NCBI GenBank assembly: GCA_024692805.1
Contig: JAILMD010000050.1
Span: 1-11,417 of the forward strand
Direction: 5' to 3'
Length of the DNA: 11,417 bases
DNA from: a bacterium
Lineage (GTDB): Bacteria > Bacillota > Clostridia > Christensenellales > UBA1242
Below the pieces are notes generated by a model. The model was not told where the DNA came from and ran no database searches. It saw only the letters and a program-made list of their open reading frames with translations. Shown piece by piece: positions 1-6,188 of this stretch; the first letter of the stretch is position 1; each line of letters starts with the position of its first letter. Made by a program: the position numbers and the translations under genes.

Positions 1-41
1 ACTTATTAATTAATTTCTGGTCATTAATTTTTGGGTTATAA
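1..41 (+). CDS. Possible 3' end of the upstream gene (partial)
   Basis: The frame beginning at base 3 reads LLINFWSLIFGL and stops with TAA at 39-41, one base before the scpA ATG at 43. The hydrophobic ending and the tight spacing fit the end of a membrane protein gene in the same operon. In many Clostridia the gene before scpA encodes a site-2 (M50) membrane protease, so that is a possible identity, but twelve residues cannot show it. The other two forward frames stop within the first 14 bases. Confidence 0.35.
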   Translation, partial: LLINFWSLIFGL

Positions 42-42
42 G

Positions 43-807
43 ATGGAAGAAAATTTAGAATTAGAAAACTTAACAGATAATCAAGAGAGTGAGATTAGTT
101 TTAAGGTTAAACTTAAAGATTTTGAGGGCCCACTTGATTTATTATTAACTCTTATTAAAAACGCAAAAATAAATATTTGTGATATTTTTTTGAGCGACAT
201 AACCGAGCAATATCTTGCTATTGTTAGCAGTGAAACCGAACTTGATAGCGAAGAAGTTAGTGAGTTTATTGATATGGCTGCAACGCTTCTTGAAATTAAG
301 TCAAGAAAACTTCTTCCTAAGCCAGAAGTTATTTTAGAAGAAACCGAAGACCCTGAACAAAAACTTATTAGGCAACTTGAAGAATATAAACTCTTTAAAG
401 AAACAAGTGAAAAACTTAAAGATATTGAAGACACAGGTAAATTTTTTAAAGCGCCAGATGAAAGCGCTAATGAATTTAGATATGTTTTGCCTGAAAGCCT
501 TGATTTAAATGCGCTTGCTCGCGCCTTTTCAAAAATAATGTTTAGGGTTAGCGTTAAAGCGCAAACTCCAACAGAAAGAAAAATTCAAAAAGACAGGTTT
601 ACTGTTGCGCAAAAGATGGGGCACATCAAAGACTTGCTTTTAATTAAAAAGGAATTCAAGTTTAGCGAACTTTTTGAAGCCGACTATTCAAAGAGCGAAA
701 TAATTAATACCTTTTTAGCGCTTTTAGAATTGTTAAAGGGTCAGAAGATAACTTGCACTCAATCATCAACTTTTGATGATATTGATATTAAGAAAAAAGA
801 GGATTAA
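43..807 (+). CDS. scpA: Segregation and condensation protein A (ScpA)
   Basis: ScpA is the bacterial kleisin that bridges the SMC heads and, with ScpB, forms the SMC-ScpAB complex that organises and segregates the chromosome in the cytoplasm. The 254-residue product has the family hallmark FEGPLDLLL at residues 27-35, followed by an N-terminal helical region ending in the conserved LLEIKSRKLLP (82-92). A charged linker follows, then a C-terminal winged-helix part (about 185-250) of the kind that contacts the second SMC head. Length is normal for the family. I prefer ATG 43 over the in-frame TTG at 31 because TTG would overlap the probable upstream gene and ATG abuts its stop. No clear Shine-Dalgarno sequence is visible, so translation is probably coupled to the upstream gene. 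The scpB ATG begins one base after the stop. Confidence 0.96.
   Translation: MEENLELENLTDNQESEISFKVKLKDFEGPLDLLLTLIKNAKINICDIFLSDITEQYLAIVSSETELDSEEVSEFIDMAATLLEIKSRKLLPKPEVILEETEDPEQKLIRQLEEYKLFKETSEKLKDIEDTGKFFKAPDESANEFRYVLPESLDLNALARAFSKIMFRVSVKAQTPTERKIQKDRFTVAQKMGHIKDLLLIKKEFKFSELFEADYSKSEIINTFLALLELLKGQKITCTQSSTFDDIDIKKKED
798..802 (+). promoter_or_regulatory. Ribosome binding site of scpB
   Basis: AGAGG lies 6 nt before ATG 809 and inside the last codons of scpA. It fixes the scpB start at 809 rather than at the in-frame ATG at 773, which would add a 12-residue N-terminus overlapping scpA. Confidence 0.75.
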
Positions 808-808
808 A

Positions 809-1495
809 ATGGAAAACCTAAGCGAAGTAATTTTAAGTGTTTTATTTGTTAGTGGTGAAAGCGTTAGAAAAGAAGACATTATTTCAAAAACTAACGCAAC
901 TGAAGAAGAGTTTAATGACGCAGTTTCTGCCCTTAAAAAGAGATTTGATAAAAAGAGTGGAATTGTTTTATTAGATTTTAATGGAAAACTTCAACTTGCT
1001 TCTAACTCACTTTATAGCGAAGAAGTTAGCGTTGTTTTAAATCCAATAAGAGAGAGAAATCTTTCAAAAGCAATGCTTGAAACTGTTGCAATTATTGCCT
1101 ATAAACAACCAATAACAAGGCTTGAAATTGAAGAAATAAGGGGTGTTTCAAGCGATTATGCTATTAATATTTTGCTTGAGCATAACCTTATTGAAGTTGT
1201 TGGAAGAAAAGAGGCTGTTGGCAGACCTGTTTTATTTGGAACAACTGATGAATTTTTAAAGAGGTTTAATTTAAGCAAGATTGATGACCTTCCTGATTAT
1301 AACGCGCTTCTTGAACAAATTGAGGTTATGCATACTCGCCCAAGTGAAGCGCTTTATGATGAGTTTAGCGTTCCAACTGACAAAATTAAACACGATGAAG
1401 AGAACGTTAAAGAGGGTGAAGAAGCTCCAAAAACTGAGCCTAAATTTGAGTTTTTAGATATAATTAAAAATGATGATGAAGGCGAATTTGTTTAA
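809..1495 (+). CDS. scpB: Segregation and condensation protein B (ScpB)
   Basis: ScpB is the dimeric winged-helix (kite) partner that wraps the ScpA linker in the SMC condensin. The 228-residue product shows the diagnostic core: LSKAMLETVAIIAYKQPITR at 85-104, the EIRGV motif at 109-113, and GRPVLFGTTDEFLKRF at 138-153, followed by DDLPDY. Two winged-helix domains are inferred, roughly at 1-80 and 85-165. Beyond about residue 180 the protein has an acidic, lysine/glutamate-rich tail, which is variable in this family and probably disordered. The start at 809 is supported by AGAGG and by beginning one base after the scpA stop. After the gene the operon has its only sizeable gap, 48 nt. Confidence 0.96.
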   Translation: MENLSEVILSVLFVSGESVRKEDIISKTNATEEEFNDAVSALKKRFDKKSGIVLLDFNGKLQLASNSLYSEEVSVVLNPIRERNLSKAMLETVAIIAYKQPITRLEIEEIRGVSSDYAINILLEHNLIEVVGRKEAVGRPVLFGTTDEFLKRFNLSKIDDLPDYNALLEQIEVMHTRPSEALYDEFSVPTDKIKHDEENVKEGEEAPKTEPKFEFLDIIKNDDEGEFV

Positions 1496-1510
1496 TATTT
1501 AAAACCTTAC

Positions 1511-1528
1511 ATTTTTTAATTAAAAAAT
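1511..1528. repeat. 18-bp perfect AT-only palindrome in the scpB/DUF2953 gap
   Basis: ATTTTTTAATTAAAAAAT equals its own reverse complement. It occupies the middle of the 48-nt gap between scpB and the next gene. It contains no G or C, so it is not a normal intrinsic terminator stem. It could be a weak RNA hairpin, a processing site, or simply AT-rich chance. Confidence 0.5.
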
Positions 1529-1543
1529 ACACATAACTAAGAT

Positions 1544-2080
1544 ATGAAAGTTGCTTTGATAGTAATTTTAGTAATCTTAGTTATTTTTTTGATTATGATT
1601 TTTCCGCTTAGGGCAAGGCTTCAATTATTGTTTAATTTGCTTGATGGGTTTAGCGTTTATTCAATAAAGGTTTTATTTATAAAAATTCTTTTAGGGCGTT
1701 CAAAACTAACTATCAAAGGCATCAAAACAGAAAATGCTGTTAACAAACTTTATTCAGATAAAAACAACCCCAACGCAACTAACGAGTTTAACTTTAAATT
1801 ATTAAAAAGAGTTAAGGCAAACAAGTTAAACGCTATTTTAACTTTTGGGGCAATTAACCCATATTTTACAGCTCTTATTTCTGGAGCAGGACTCTCGCTT
1901 TTAAGCATTTTTAATGGCATAGTTTTAGATAAAAACCCAGATTGCAGAGTTTTTGTTGCCGCTAATCCAAGATTTTATGAAAATGTTTGCGAGTTAGTTT
2001 TGCAGGTTAGTTTGAGTTTAAGTTTGATGCAATTACTCATTAGTTTTATTGAGTTAAAAAAGGAGAAACAAAATGTGTAA
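1544..2080 (+). CDS. DUF2953-like membrane-anchored protein
   Basis: This is a 178-residue protein of unknown function. Residues 1-21 form one strongly hydrophobic segment that starts right after MK and is followed by PLRAR, so an N-terminal membrane anchor is likely. A middle stretch (96-125, including AILTFGAINPYFTALISGAG) resembles the glycine-containing repeat region of DUF2953 proteins. A second hydrophobic helix lies near 148-170. DUF2953 genes commonly sit between scpB and ytfJ in Clostridia, so position supports the call as much as sequence does. The protein appears shorter and more divergent than the usual family member. No good ribosome binding site precedes ATG 1544. Its last 8 bases (ATGTGTAA) overlap the start of ytfJ. 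The gene is real; the family assignment is tentative. Confidence 0.6.
   Translation: MKVALIVILVILVIFLIMIFPLRARLQLLFNLLDGFSVYSIKVLFIKILLGRSKLTIKGIKTENAVNKLYSDKNNPNATNEFNFKLLKRVKANKLNAILTFGAINPYFTALISGAGLSLLSIFNGIVLDKNPDCRVFVAANPRFYENVCELVLQVSLSLSLMQLLISFIELKKEKQNV
2061..2065 (+). promoter_or_regulatory. Ribosome binding site of ytfJ
   Basis: AGGAG lies 7 nt before ATG 2073, within the last codons of the DUF2953-like gene. It supports a start that overlaps the upstream gene by 8 nt. Confidence 0.75.
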
Positions 2081-2462
2081 AAAGAAGATTAACGTTCAAA
2101 AAGAAAACCCAATTGAAGATTTAATTTCAAAGTGTTTAGAAAAAATTAAAAGCGTTATTGACGTTAACACTGTTATCGGAAGCCCAATTGAAAACGAGTT
2201 TGGCGCCGTTATTTTGCCAATCAGTAAGGTTAGTATGGGGCTTGTTACTGGTGGCGGGCAATATTCAAACAGAAAGAAACAATCATCTTTTCCGTTTGCT
2301 GGCGGAAGCGGGGCAGGGGTTAGCGTTAACCCAATTGGCTTTTTAACAATTATTAATGGTGTTCCTAATTTTATAAGAATTGAAAACAGAACAGGCTTTG
2401 ATAAGATTGGCGACCTTCTCCCTGAAATTTTAGAAAAGTTATCTAACGGCGGCCAAAAATGA
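2073..2462 (+). CDS. ytfJ: YtfJ/GerW-family protein
   Basis: The 129-residue product matches the YtfJ (GerW, sporulation protein) family. It has a short helical N-terminus, then SVIDVNTVIGSPI (27-39), the VILPISKVSMG block (46-56), glycine-rich VTGGGQYS (58-65), FAGGSGAGVSVNP (75-87), and a C-terminal helix DLLPEILEKL (114-123). In Bacillus subtilis the homologue is a forespore-expressed protein linked to germination. Family members also occur in Clostridia not known to sporulate, so the gene alone does not prove spore formation. Here it sits between the DUF2953-like gene and the carboxypeptidase gene, its usual place. It ends in TGA inside an ATGA overlap with the next gene, which implies translational coupling. 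Confidence 0.93.
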   Translation: MCKKKINVQKENPIEDLISKCLEKIKSVIDVNTVIGSPIENEFGAVILPISKVSMGLVTGGGQYSNRKKQSSFPFAGGSGAGVSVNPIGFLTIINGVPNFIRIENRTGFDKIGDLLPEILEKLSNGGQK

Positions 2463-3589
2463 TGAAAAGATTTTTGATTTTGTTGTTATCGCTCTTTTGT
2501 TTGGCTATCAGCGTTAATTATTGTGAAAGCGCTTTTGCAGAAGAAGAAAACCTTTCGTCAGCAAAAGCCTATTGTGTTTGTGAAGTTAAAAGCGGGCGAA
2601 TTCTTTATGAAAAAAATGGCGACTTAAAACTTCCAGAAGCAAGTTTAACAAAAATTATAACGGCGATTGTTGCGATTGAAAACAACCCTGACCTTGAAAA
2701 AGTTGTTGAAATTAGTAAAGAAGCGGTTGGCGTTCCTGGAAGCAGTATTTATTTAAATAAAGGCGAAAAATTAAAGATTATTGATTTGCTTTATGGGTTA
2801 ATGCTTAGAAGTGGAAATGATAGTGCTGTTGCTTTAAGCATAGCAACCAGCGGAAGCGTTGAAAAGTTTATTGAACTTTGTAACGACTTTTGTGAGCGTA
2901 TCGGCGCAACTAACACTCACCTTGTAACGCCCCATGGGCTTCACGATGATGACCATTTCACAACGGCTAATGACCTAGCAAAAATAACAAGTTATGCGCT
3001 TTCTAACCCTGTTTTTCGAACTATTGTTGGAACAAAACAGATAACAATTCCTAACACGGTTAAGGGTGAAAATAGACTTTTAGTTAATAAAAATAAACTT
3101 TTAAAAAAGATGCCTGATTCAACAGGCGTTAAAACAGGGTTTACGAGCCAAGCCGGAAGGTGTTTTGTTGGAAGCGCTAAAAGGGGAGAAATGGAGATTG
3201 TTTGCGTTCTATTAAACTGCAACCCAATGTTTGAAGATTGCGAAAAACTGCTTGAAAAAGGGTTTAGCGAATTTGAAATGGTTGATTTAATTGAACCCTA
3301 TTTAACTAAAGAAGTTGCTTTAAATAATAGTGAAGAAAAGTATTTGAAAGTTTATTCAAGAAGGGGGCTTAGTTACCCTCTTAAAAACGAAGAAAAAACT
3401 AATGTTAACATTGAAATTGATTTACCAAACTCACTAACTGCGCCCCTAAAACGTAATCAGGTTGTTGGCGAAATTAGAGTAAGCCTAGCAAAAAAGTTGA
3501 TTTTTTCTGAAAATTTATATAGTATTAAAGAAGTAGAGGCAAACGATTATTTTTCTAACATACAAAAGATTTTAGAAGGTTTAGTTTAA
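2459..3589 (+). CDS. dacF: Serine-type D-Ala-D-Ala carboxypeptidase (DacF-like)
   Basis: This is a low-molecular-weight penicillin-binding protein of peptidase family S11 that removes the terminal D-alanine from peptidoglycan pentapeptides outside the membrane. All three active-site motifs are present in 376 residues: SLTK (62-65, nucleophile S62), SGN (118-120) and KTG (225-227). The family stretch TPHGLHDDDHFTTANDLA is at 157-174. An N-terminal signal peptide (about 1-27) ends in AFA, a good signal peptidase I site. After about residue 275 comes a PBP5-type C-terminal beta domain; the last helix (YFSNIQKILEGLV) could be a weak membrane-associating segment. Tandem ATGs at 2459 and 2462 are possible starts; the first forms ATGA with the ytfJ stop. 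There is no clear Shine-Dalgarno sequence, so coupled translation is likely. Dac enzymes in this gene neighbourhood are often named DacB or DacF; the exact paralogue is uncertain. Confidence 0.94.
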   Translation: MMKRFLILLLSLFCLAISVNYCESAFAEEENLSSAKAYCVCEVKSGRILYEKNGDLKLPEASLTKIITAIVAIENNPDLEKVVEISKEAVGVPGSSIYLNKGEKLKIIDLLYGLMLRSGNDSAVALSIATSGSVEKFIELCNDFCERIGATNTHLVTPHGLHDDDHFTTANDLAKITSYALSNPVFRTIVGTKQITIPNTVKGENRLLVNKNKLLKKMPDSTGVKTGFTSQAGRCFVGSAKRGEMEIVCVLLNCNPMFEDCEKLLEKGFSEFEMVDLIEPYLTKEVALNNSEEKYLKVYSRRGLSYPLKNEEKTNVNIEIDLPNSLTAPLKRNQVVGEIRVSLAKKLIFSENLYSIKEVEANDYFSNIQKILEGLV

Positions 3590-4293
3590 TGAGAATAAAC
3601 AAATATTTAGCAAGTTGCGGGTTAGGTTCACGAAGAAAAGTTGAAGAACTAATAAAAGAAGGAAGGGTTTGCGTTGATGGAAAGGTTGAAACAAACCTTT
3701 CAACTGACATAACAGATAAAAATGAAGTTACTGTTGATGGAAATGTTTGCGCGCCTAATAGCGAATTTGTTTACCTTTTGCTTCATAAGCCAAAAGGCTA
3801 TATTTCTTCGGTTAGTGATGACCGCGGAAGAAAAACGGTTATGGATCTTATTCCAAAGGAATTAAGATTTGTTAAACCAGTTGGAAGGCTTGATTATGAT
3901 AGCGAAGGCTTGCTAATTTTAACAAATGATGGCGACCTTGCTTTTAATTTAACTCATCCATCAAAGCAAATAGGGAAAACTTATTTGGTTAAAATTGAAG
4001 GGAATATAACTGAAGGGCAATTAGCGGTTTTAAGAAATGGCGCCGTTGTTGATGGCGTTAGGCTTGCTAAATGTAAAGCAAAGGTTGTTGAAAATAAAGA
4101 TAATATAACAAAACTTGAAGTGACAATTTTTGAAGGGAAAAATAGGGAAATTAGAAAGATGTTTGAAGCTGTTGGCTATCTTGTTATCTTTCTTAAAAGA
4201 ACAAAAATTGGTGAGTTAACTTTAAGGGGCGTTGACAGGGGCGCTTATAGAAATTTAACCCCTAGTGAAGTTGCTTATTTAAAGGCTTTATAA
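3589..4293 (+). CDS. rluB: RluB-type 23S rRNA pseudouridine synthase
   Basis: This RsuA/RluB-family enzyme isomerises a specific uridine to pseudouridine; the Bacillota orthologues at this locus act on 23S rRNA. The 234-residue protein begins with an S4 RNA-binding domain (MRINKYLASCGLGSRRKVEE, 1-20, then IKEGRVCVDG). The catalytic domain carries the signature GRLDYDSEGLLILTNDGDLA (99-118) with catalytic Asp at D102. The C-terminal family block FEGKNREIRKMFEAVGY follows. No domain is missing. AGAAGG lies 9 nt upstream of the ATG, which overlaps the carboxypeptidase stop by one base (TAATG). RluB is preferred over RluE/RluF because of length, the S4 domain and gene context. Confidence 0.94.
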   Translation: MRINKYLASCGLGSRRKVEELIKEGRVCVDGKVETNLSTDITDKNEVTVDGNVCAPNSEFVYLLLHKPKGYISSVSDDRGRKTVMDLIPKELRFVKPVGRLDYDSEGLLILTNDGDLAFNLTHPSKQIGKTYLVKIEGNITEGQLAVLRNGAVVDGVRLAKCKAKVVENKDNITKLEVTIFEGKNREIRKMFEAVGYLVIFLKRTKIGELTLRGVDRGAYRNLTPSEVAYLKAL

Positions 4294-5519
4294 TGAAAGT
4301 TTGCGTTATTGGTGGCGGAGCAAGCGGCCTTATGGCTAGCGTTTTACTCGCGCGAAGGAGCGTGAGCGTTTCTTTGTTTGAAAAAAATAAAGAGCTTGGT
4401 AAAAAAATTTTGATAACAGGCAAAGGGCGCTGCAATGTTACCAATATTAAAACAGGAGAAGAGTTTTTAGAAAATGTTATTCGCGGCAAAAAGTTTCTAA
4501 TGAGCGCTGAAAAAAACTTTTCATCAAACAAAACCATTGAGTTTTTTGAAAACCTTGGCGTTAAACTTAAAGTTGAGCGCGGCGGGCGAGTTTTTCCGGT
4601 TAGCGATGACGCAAAAACAATCCGCGATGCTTTTGTAAGTGCCCTAAAAAGAGAAAAAGTTGAAGTTAAATTAAATAGCGAAGTAAGCGAAATTTTAGTT
4701 GAAAACAATAAGTTTTATGGAATTATTGCTAGCGGCAAAAAACTTAATTTTGATGCCTGCGTTATAGCAACAGGTGGGCTAAGTTATCAAACAACGGGCT
4801 CAACCGGCGATGGTTTAAAGTTTGCCAAAGATGTTGGCCATAGTGTCACAGAATTAAAACCTGCCCTTAATGGAATTAAGGTTAAAGAAAAGTTAAACCT
4901 AGAAGGGTTAAGTTTAAAGAATGTTAGAGTTAGCGCGGTTTCAAATGGAAGAATTCTTTATTCTAGCGAAATCGGCGAAATGCTTTTTACAAAGGTTGGA
5001 ATAAGTGGACCGTTAGTTTTAACAATGTCTAGTTTTATTAACAGAAGCCCTGTTGAAAAAATTATTATTGACTTTAAGCCTGCGCTTTCTATTGAGCAAA
5101 TAAACGCGAGAATTGAAAGAGAAATCAAAGATAATGGCAAAAAACAAATTAAAACATTGCTTCGATCATTTTTGCCAGAAAGATTAGTTGATGAATTTGT
5201 TTTAAGGCTTAAAGTTAATAGCGATTTGAAAATTAGTCAATTAACAAAGGAAATAAAAATTTCACTTATTAATTTATTTAAAAATTTTGAATTAACAATG
5301 GTTGAAGTTGAGCCTATTGAAACGAGCGTTATAACAAGCGGTGGGGTTAGCCTTGACGAAATAAGCCCAAAAGATATGAGTTCTAAAAAGGTTGGCAACC
5401 TGTTTTTCATTGGTGAATGCCTTGACGTTGATGCATTAACCGGTGGTTTTAACCTTCAAATTGCCTTTATGACGGCTAATGCTTGTGCTAATTCAAAACT
5501 TTTTGAGGAGGTAATATAA
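4293..5519 (+). CDS. FAD-dependent oxidoreductase, BaiN/HI0933/YhiN family
   Basis: This is a 408-residue flavoprotein of the HI0933 family, annotated variously as NAD(P)/FAD-dependent oxidoreductase, aminoacetone oxidase-like or BaiN/RdsA. An N-terminal Rossmann fold has the dinucleotide motif GGGASG (7-12) and an acidic E30 at the end of the second strand for ribose binding. Hallmarks of this family are GKKILITGKGRCNVTN (36-51), ATGGLSYQTTGSTGDG (159-174), ITSGGVSLDEI (347-357) and GECLDVDALTGGFN (374-387), the last contacting FAD. The physiological substrate is not settled for most members, so I give no specific reaction and no gene symbol. AAAGG lies 7 nt before the ATG, which overlaps the rluB stop by one base. 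The gene is commonly found beside rluB and upstream of cmk or plsC in Clostridia. Confidence 0.9.
   Translation: MKVCVIGGGASGLMASVLLARRSVSVSLFEKNKELGKKILITGKGRCNVTNIKTGEEFLENVIRGKKFLMSAEKNFSSNKTIEFFENLGVKLKVERGGRVFPVSDDAKTIRDAFVSALKREKVEVKLNSEVSEILVENNKFYGIIASGKKLNFDACVIATGGLSYQTTGSTGDGLKFAKDVGHSVTELKPALNGIKVKEKLNLEGLSLKNVRVSAVSNGRILYSSEIGEMLFTKVGISGPLVLTMSSFINRSPVEKIIIDFKPALSIEQINARIEREIKDNGKKQIKTLLRSFLPERLVDEFVLRLKVNSDLKISQLTKEIKISLINLFKNFELTMVEVEPIETSVITSGGVSLDEISPKDMSSKKVGNLFFIGECLDVDALTGGFNLQIAFMTANACANSKLFEEVI
4347..4366 (+). other. GC-rich stem-loop within the flavoprotein gene
   Basis: CTCGCGC (4347-4353) can pair with GCGTGAG (4360-4366) as seven base pairs, one of them a G-U wobble in RNA, around the 6-nt loop GAAGGA. 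This is the strongest short hairpin I noticed in a very AT-rich window, and the loop resembles a Shine-Dalgarno sequence. It lies over codons 19-25, which encode an ordinary LARRSVS stretch, so it may be incidental. Confidence 0.4.
5505..5511 (+). promoter_or_regulatory. Strong ribosome binding site of plsC
   Basis: GAGGAGG sits in the last codons of the flavoprotein gene, 7 nt before the plsC ATG at 5519. It is the strongest Shine-Dalgarno match in the window and fixes the plsC start, which shares one base with the preceding TAA. Confidence 0.85.
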
Positions 5520-6142
5520 TGCTTTTTTGGATAATGTTTGTTATTGCATTTATTCCGCTAGTTATTATTTTTCCTGCTAGAGTTTTTAAACGTAAAAACT
5601 TAAAACAAGTTAAAGGCGGTGCAGTTTTAGTTTGTAATCACTATTCAAATCTTGACTGCATTGAGCTTTTTATTCATTTAAGAAAACACATTCGTTTTCT
5701 TGCTAAAACTGAATTATTTAACACCAAGTTTAAAAGACACTTTTTTAAAACGGTTGGTTGCATTGAAATAAAACGTGGCGAAGCCGATATTAACGCTATT
5801 AGAAATAGTCTTGAAGTTTTAAAGAAAAAGAAGATATTAGGGGTTTTCCCTGAAGGAACGAGAAACCTTGAAGAAAAAGAAGGTTTAGGCGAAGTTCATA
5901 GTGGCGCTATTGTTATTGCGGCGAGGGCTGGAGTTCCTATTATTCCAACTCTAATTTATAGAAAACCAAAAGCGTTTAGGAAAAATTATATTATAGTTGG
6001 CGAACCATTTTACGTTGAGAGCCAAATTCCTAAAAAACCAACGCCAGAAGAAATTGAAGCAGCAAGGCAAAAACTTATTAGCATTTCAAATGATTTAAGA
6101 AATCAAATTGACGAAAAATTAAATAAAAAGAAAAAGGCCTAA
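5519..6142 (+). CDS. plsC: 1-acyl-sn-glycerol-3-phosphate acyltransferase (PlsC family)
   Basis: PlsC acylates lysophosphatidic acid at the sn-2 position to give phosphatidic acid, the precursor of membrane phospholipids, at the inner face of the membrane. The 207-residue product has an N-terminal hydrophobic anchor (about 2-20). The catalytic HX4D motif is H41-YSNL-D46, the substrate-binding motif FPEGTRN is at 110-116, and the GVPIIP motif is at 138-143. Length is typical. The start is supported by GAGGAGG. In many Clostridia this gene directly follows cmk, sometimes fused with it; here it follows the flavoprotein gene with a 1-nt overlap and no kinase sequence remains. The C-terminus is lysine-rich. 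Confidence 0.92.
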   Translation: MLFWIMFVIAFIPLVIIFPARVFKRKNLKQVKGGAVLVCNHYSNLDCIELFIHLRKHIRFLAKTELFNTKFKRHFFKTVGCIEIKRGEADINAIRNSLEVLKKKKILGVFPEGTRNLEEKEGLGEVHSGAIVIAARAGVPIIPTLIYRKPKAFRKNYIIVGEPFYVESQIPKKPTPEEIEAARQKLISISNDLRNQIDEKLNKKKKA

Positions 6143-6188
6143 ACATAATATAAATCGTTATTGAATAAAATTAACCAAAGGTGAAGTT

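Noticed and set aside
2459..2470. Lipoprotein signal in the carboxypeptidase N-terminus because of a Cys at residue 22
   Set aside because: The residues before that Cys (SVNY) do not form a lipobox, and a good signal peptidase I site (AFA, ending at residue 27) follows.
2073..3589. ytfJ plus a DacF-like gene as proof of a spore-forming organism
   Set aside because: Both occur in Clostridia not known to sporulate and they belong to a conserved housekeeping neighbourhood, so they are only suggestive of sporulating ancestry.
4262..4708. Antisense open frame (148 codons) across the rluB/flavoprotein junction
   Set aside because: It is shadowed by two well-recognised genes and shows the same Ser/Leu/Phe-rich artefact composition.
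6143..6188. Possible promoter before the cation ATPase (TATAAA-like sequence near 6149)
   Set aside because: No acceptable -35 box lies 16-18 nt upstream; the nearest TTGACG (6108-6113) is far too distant.
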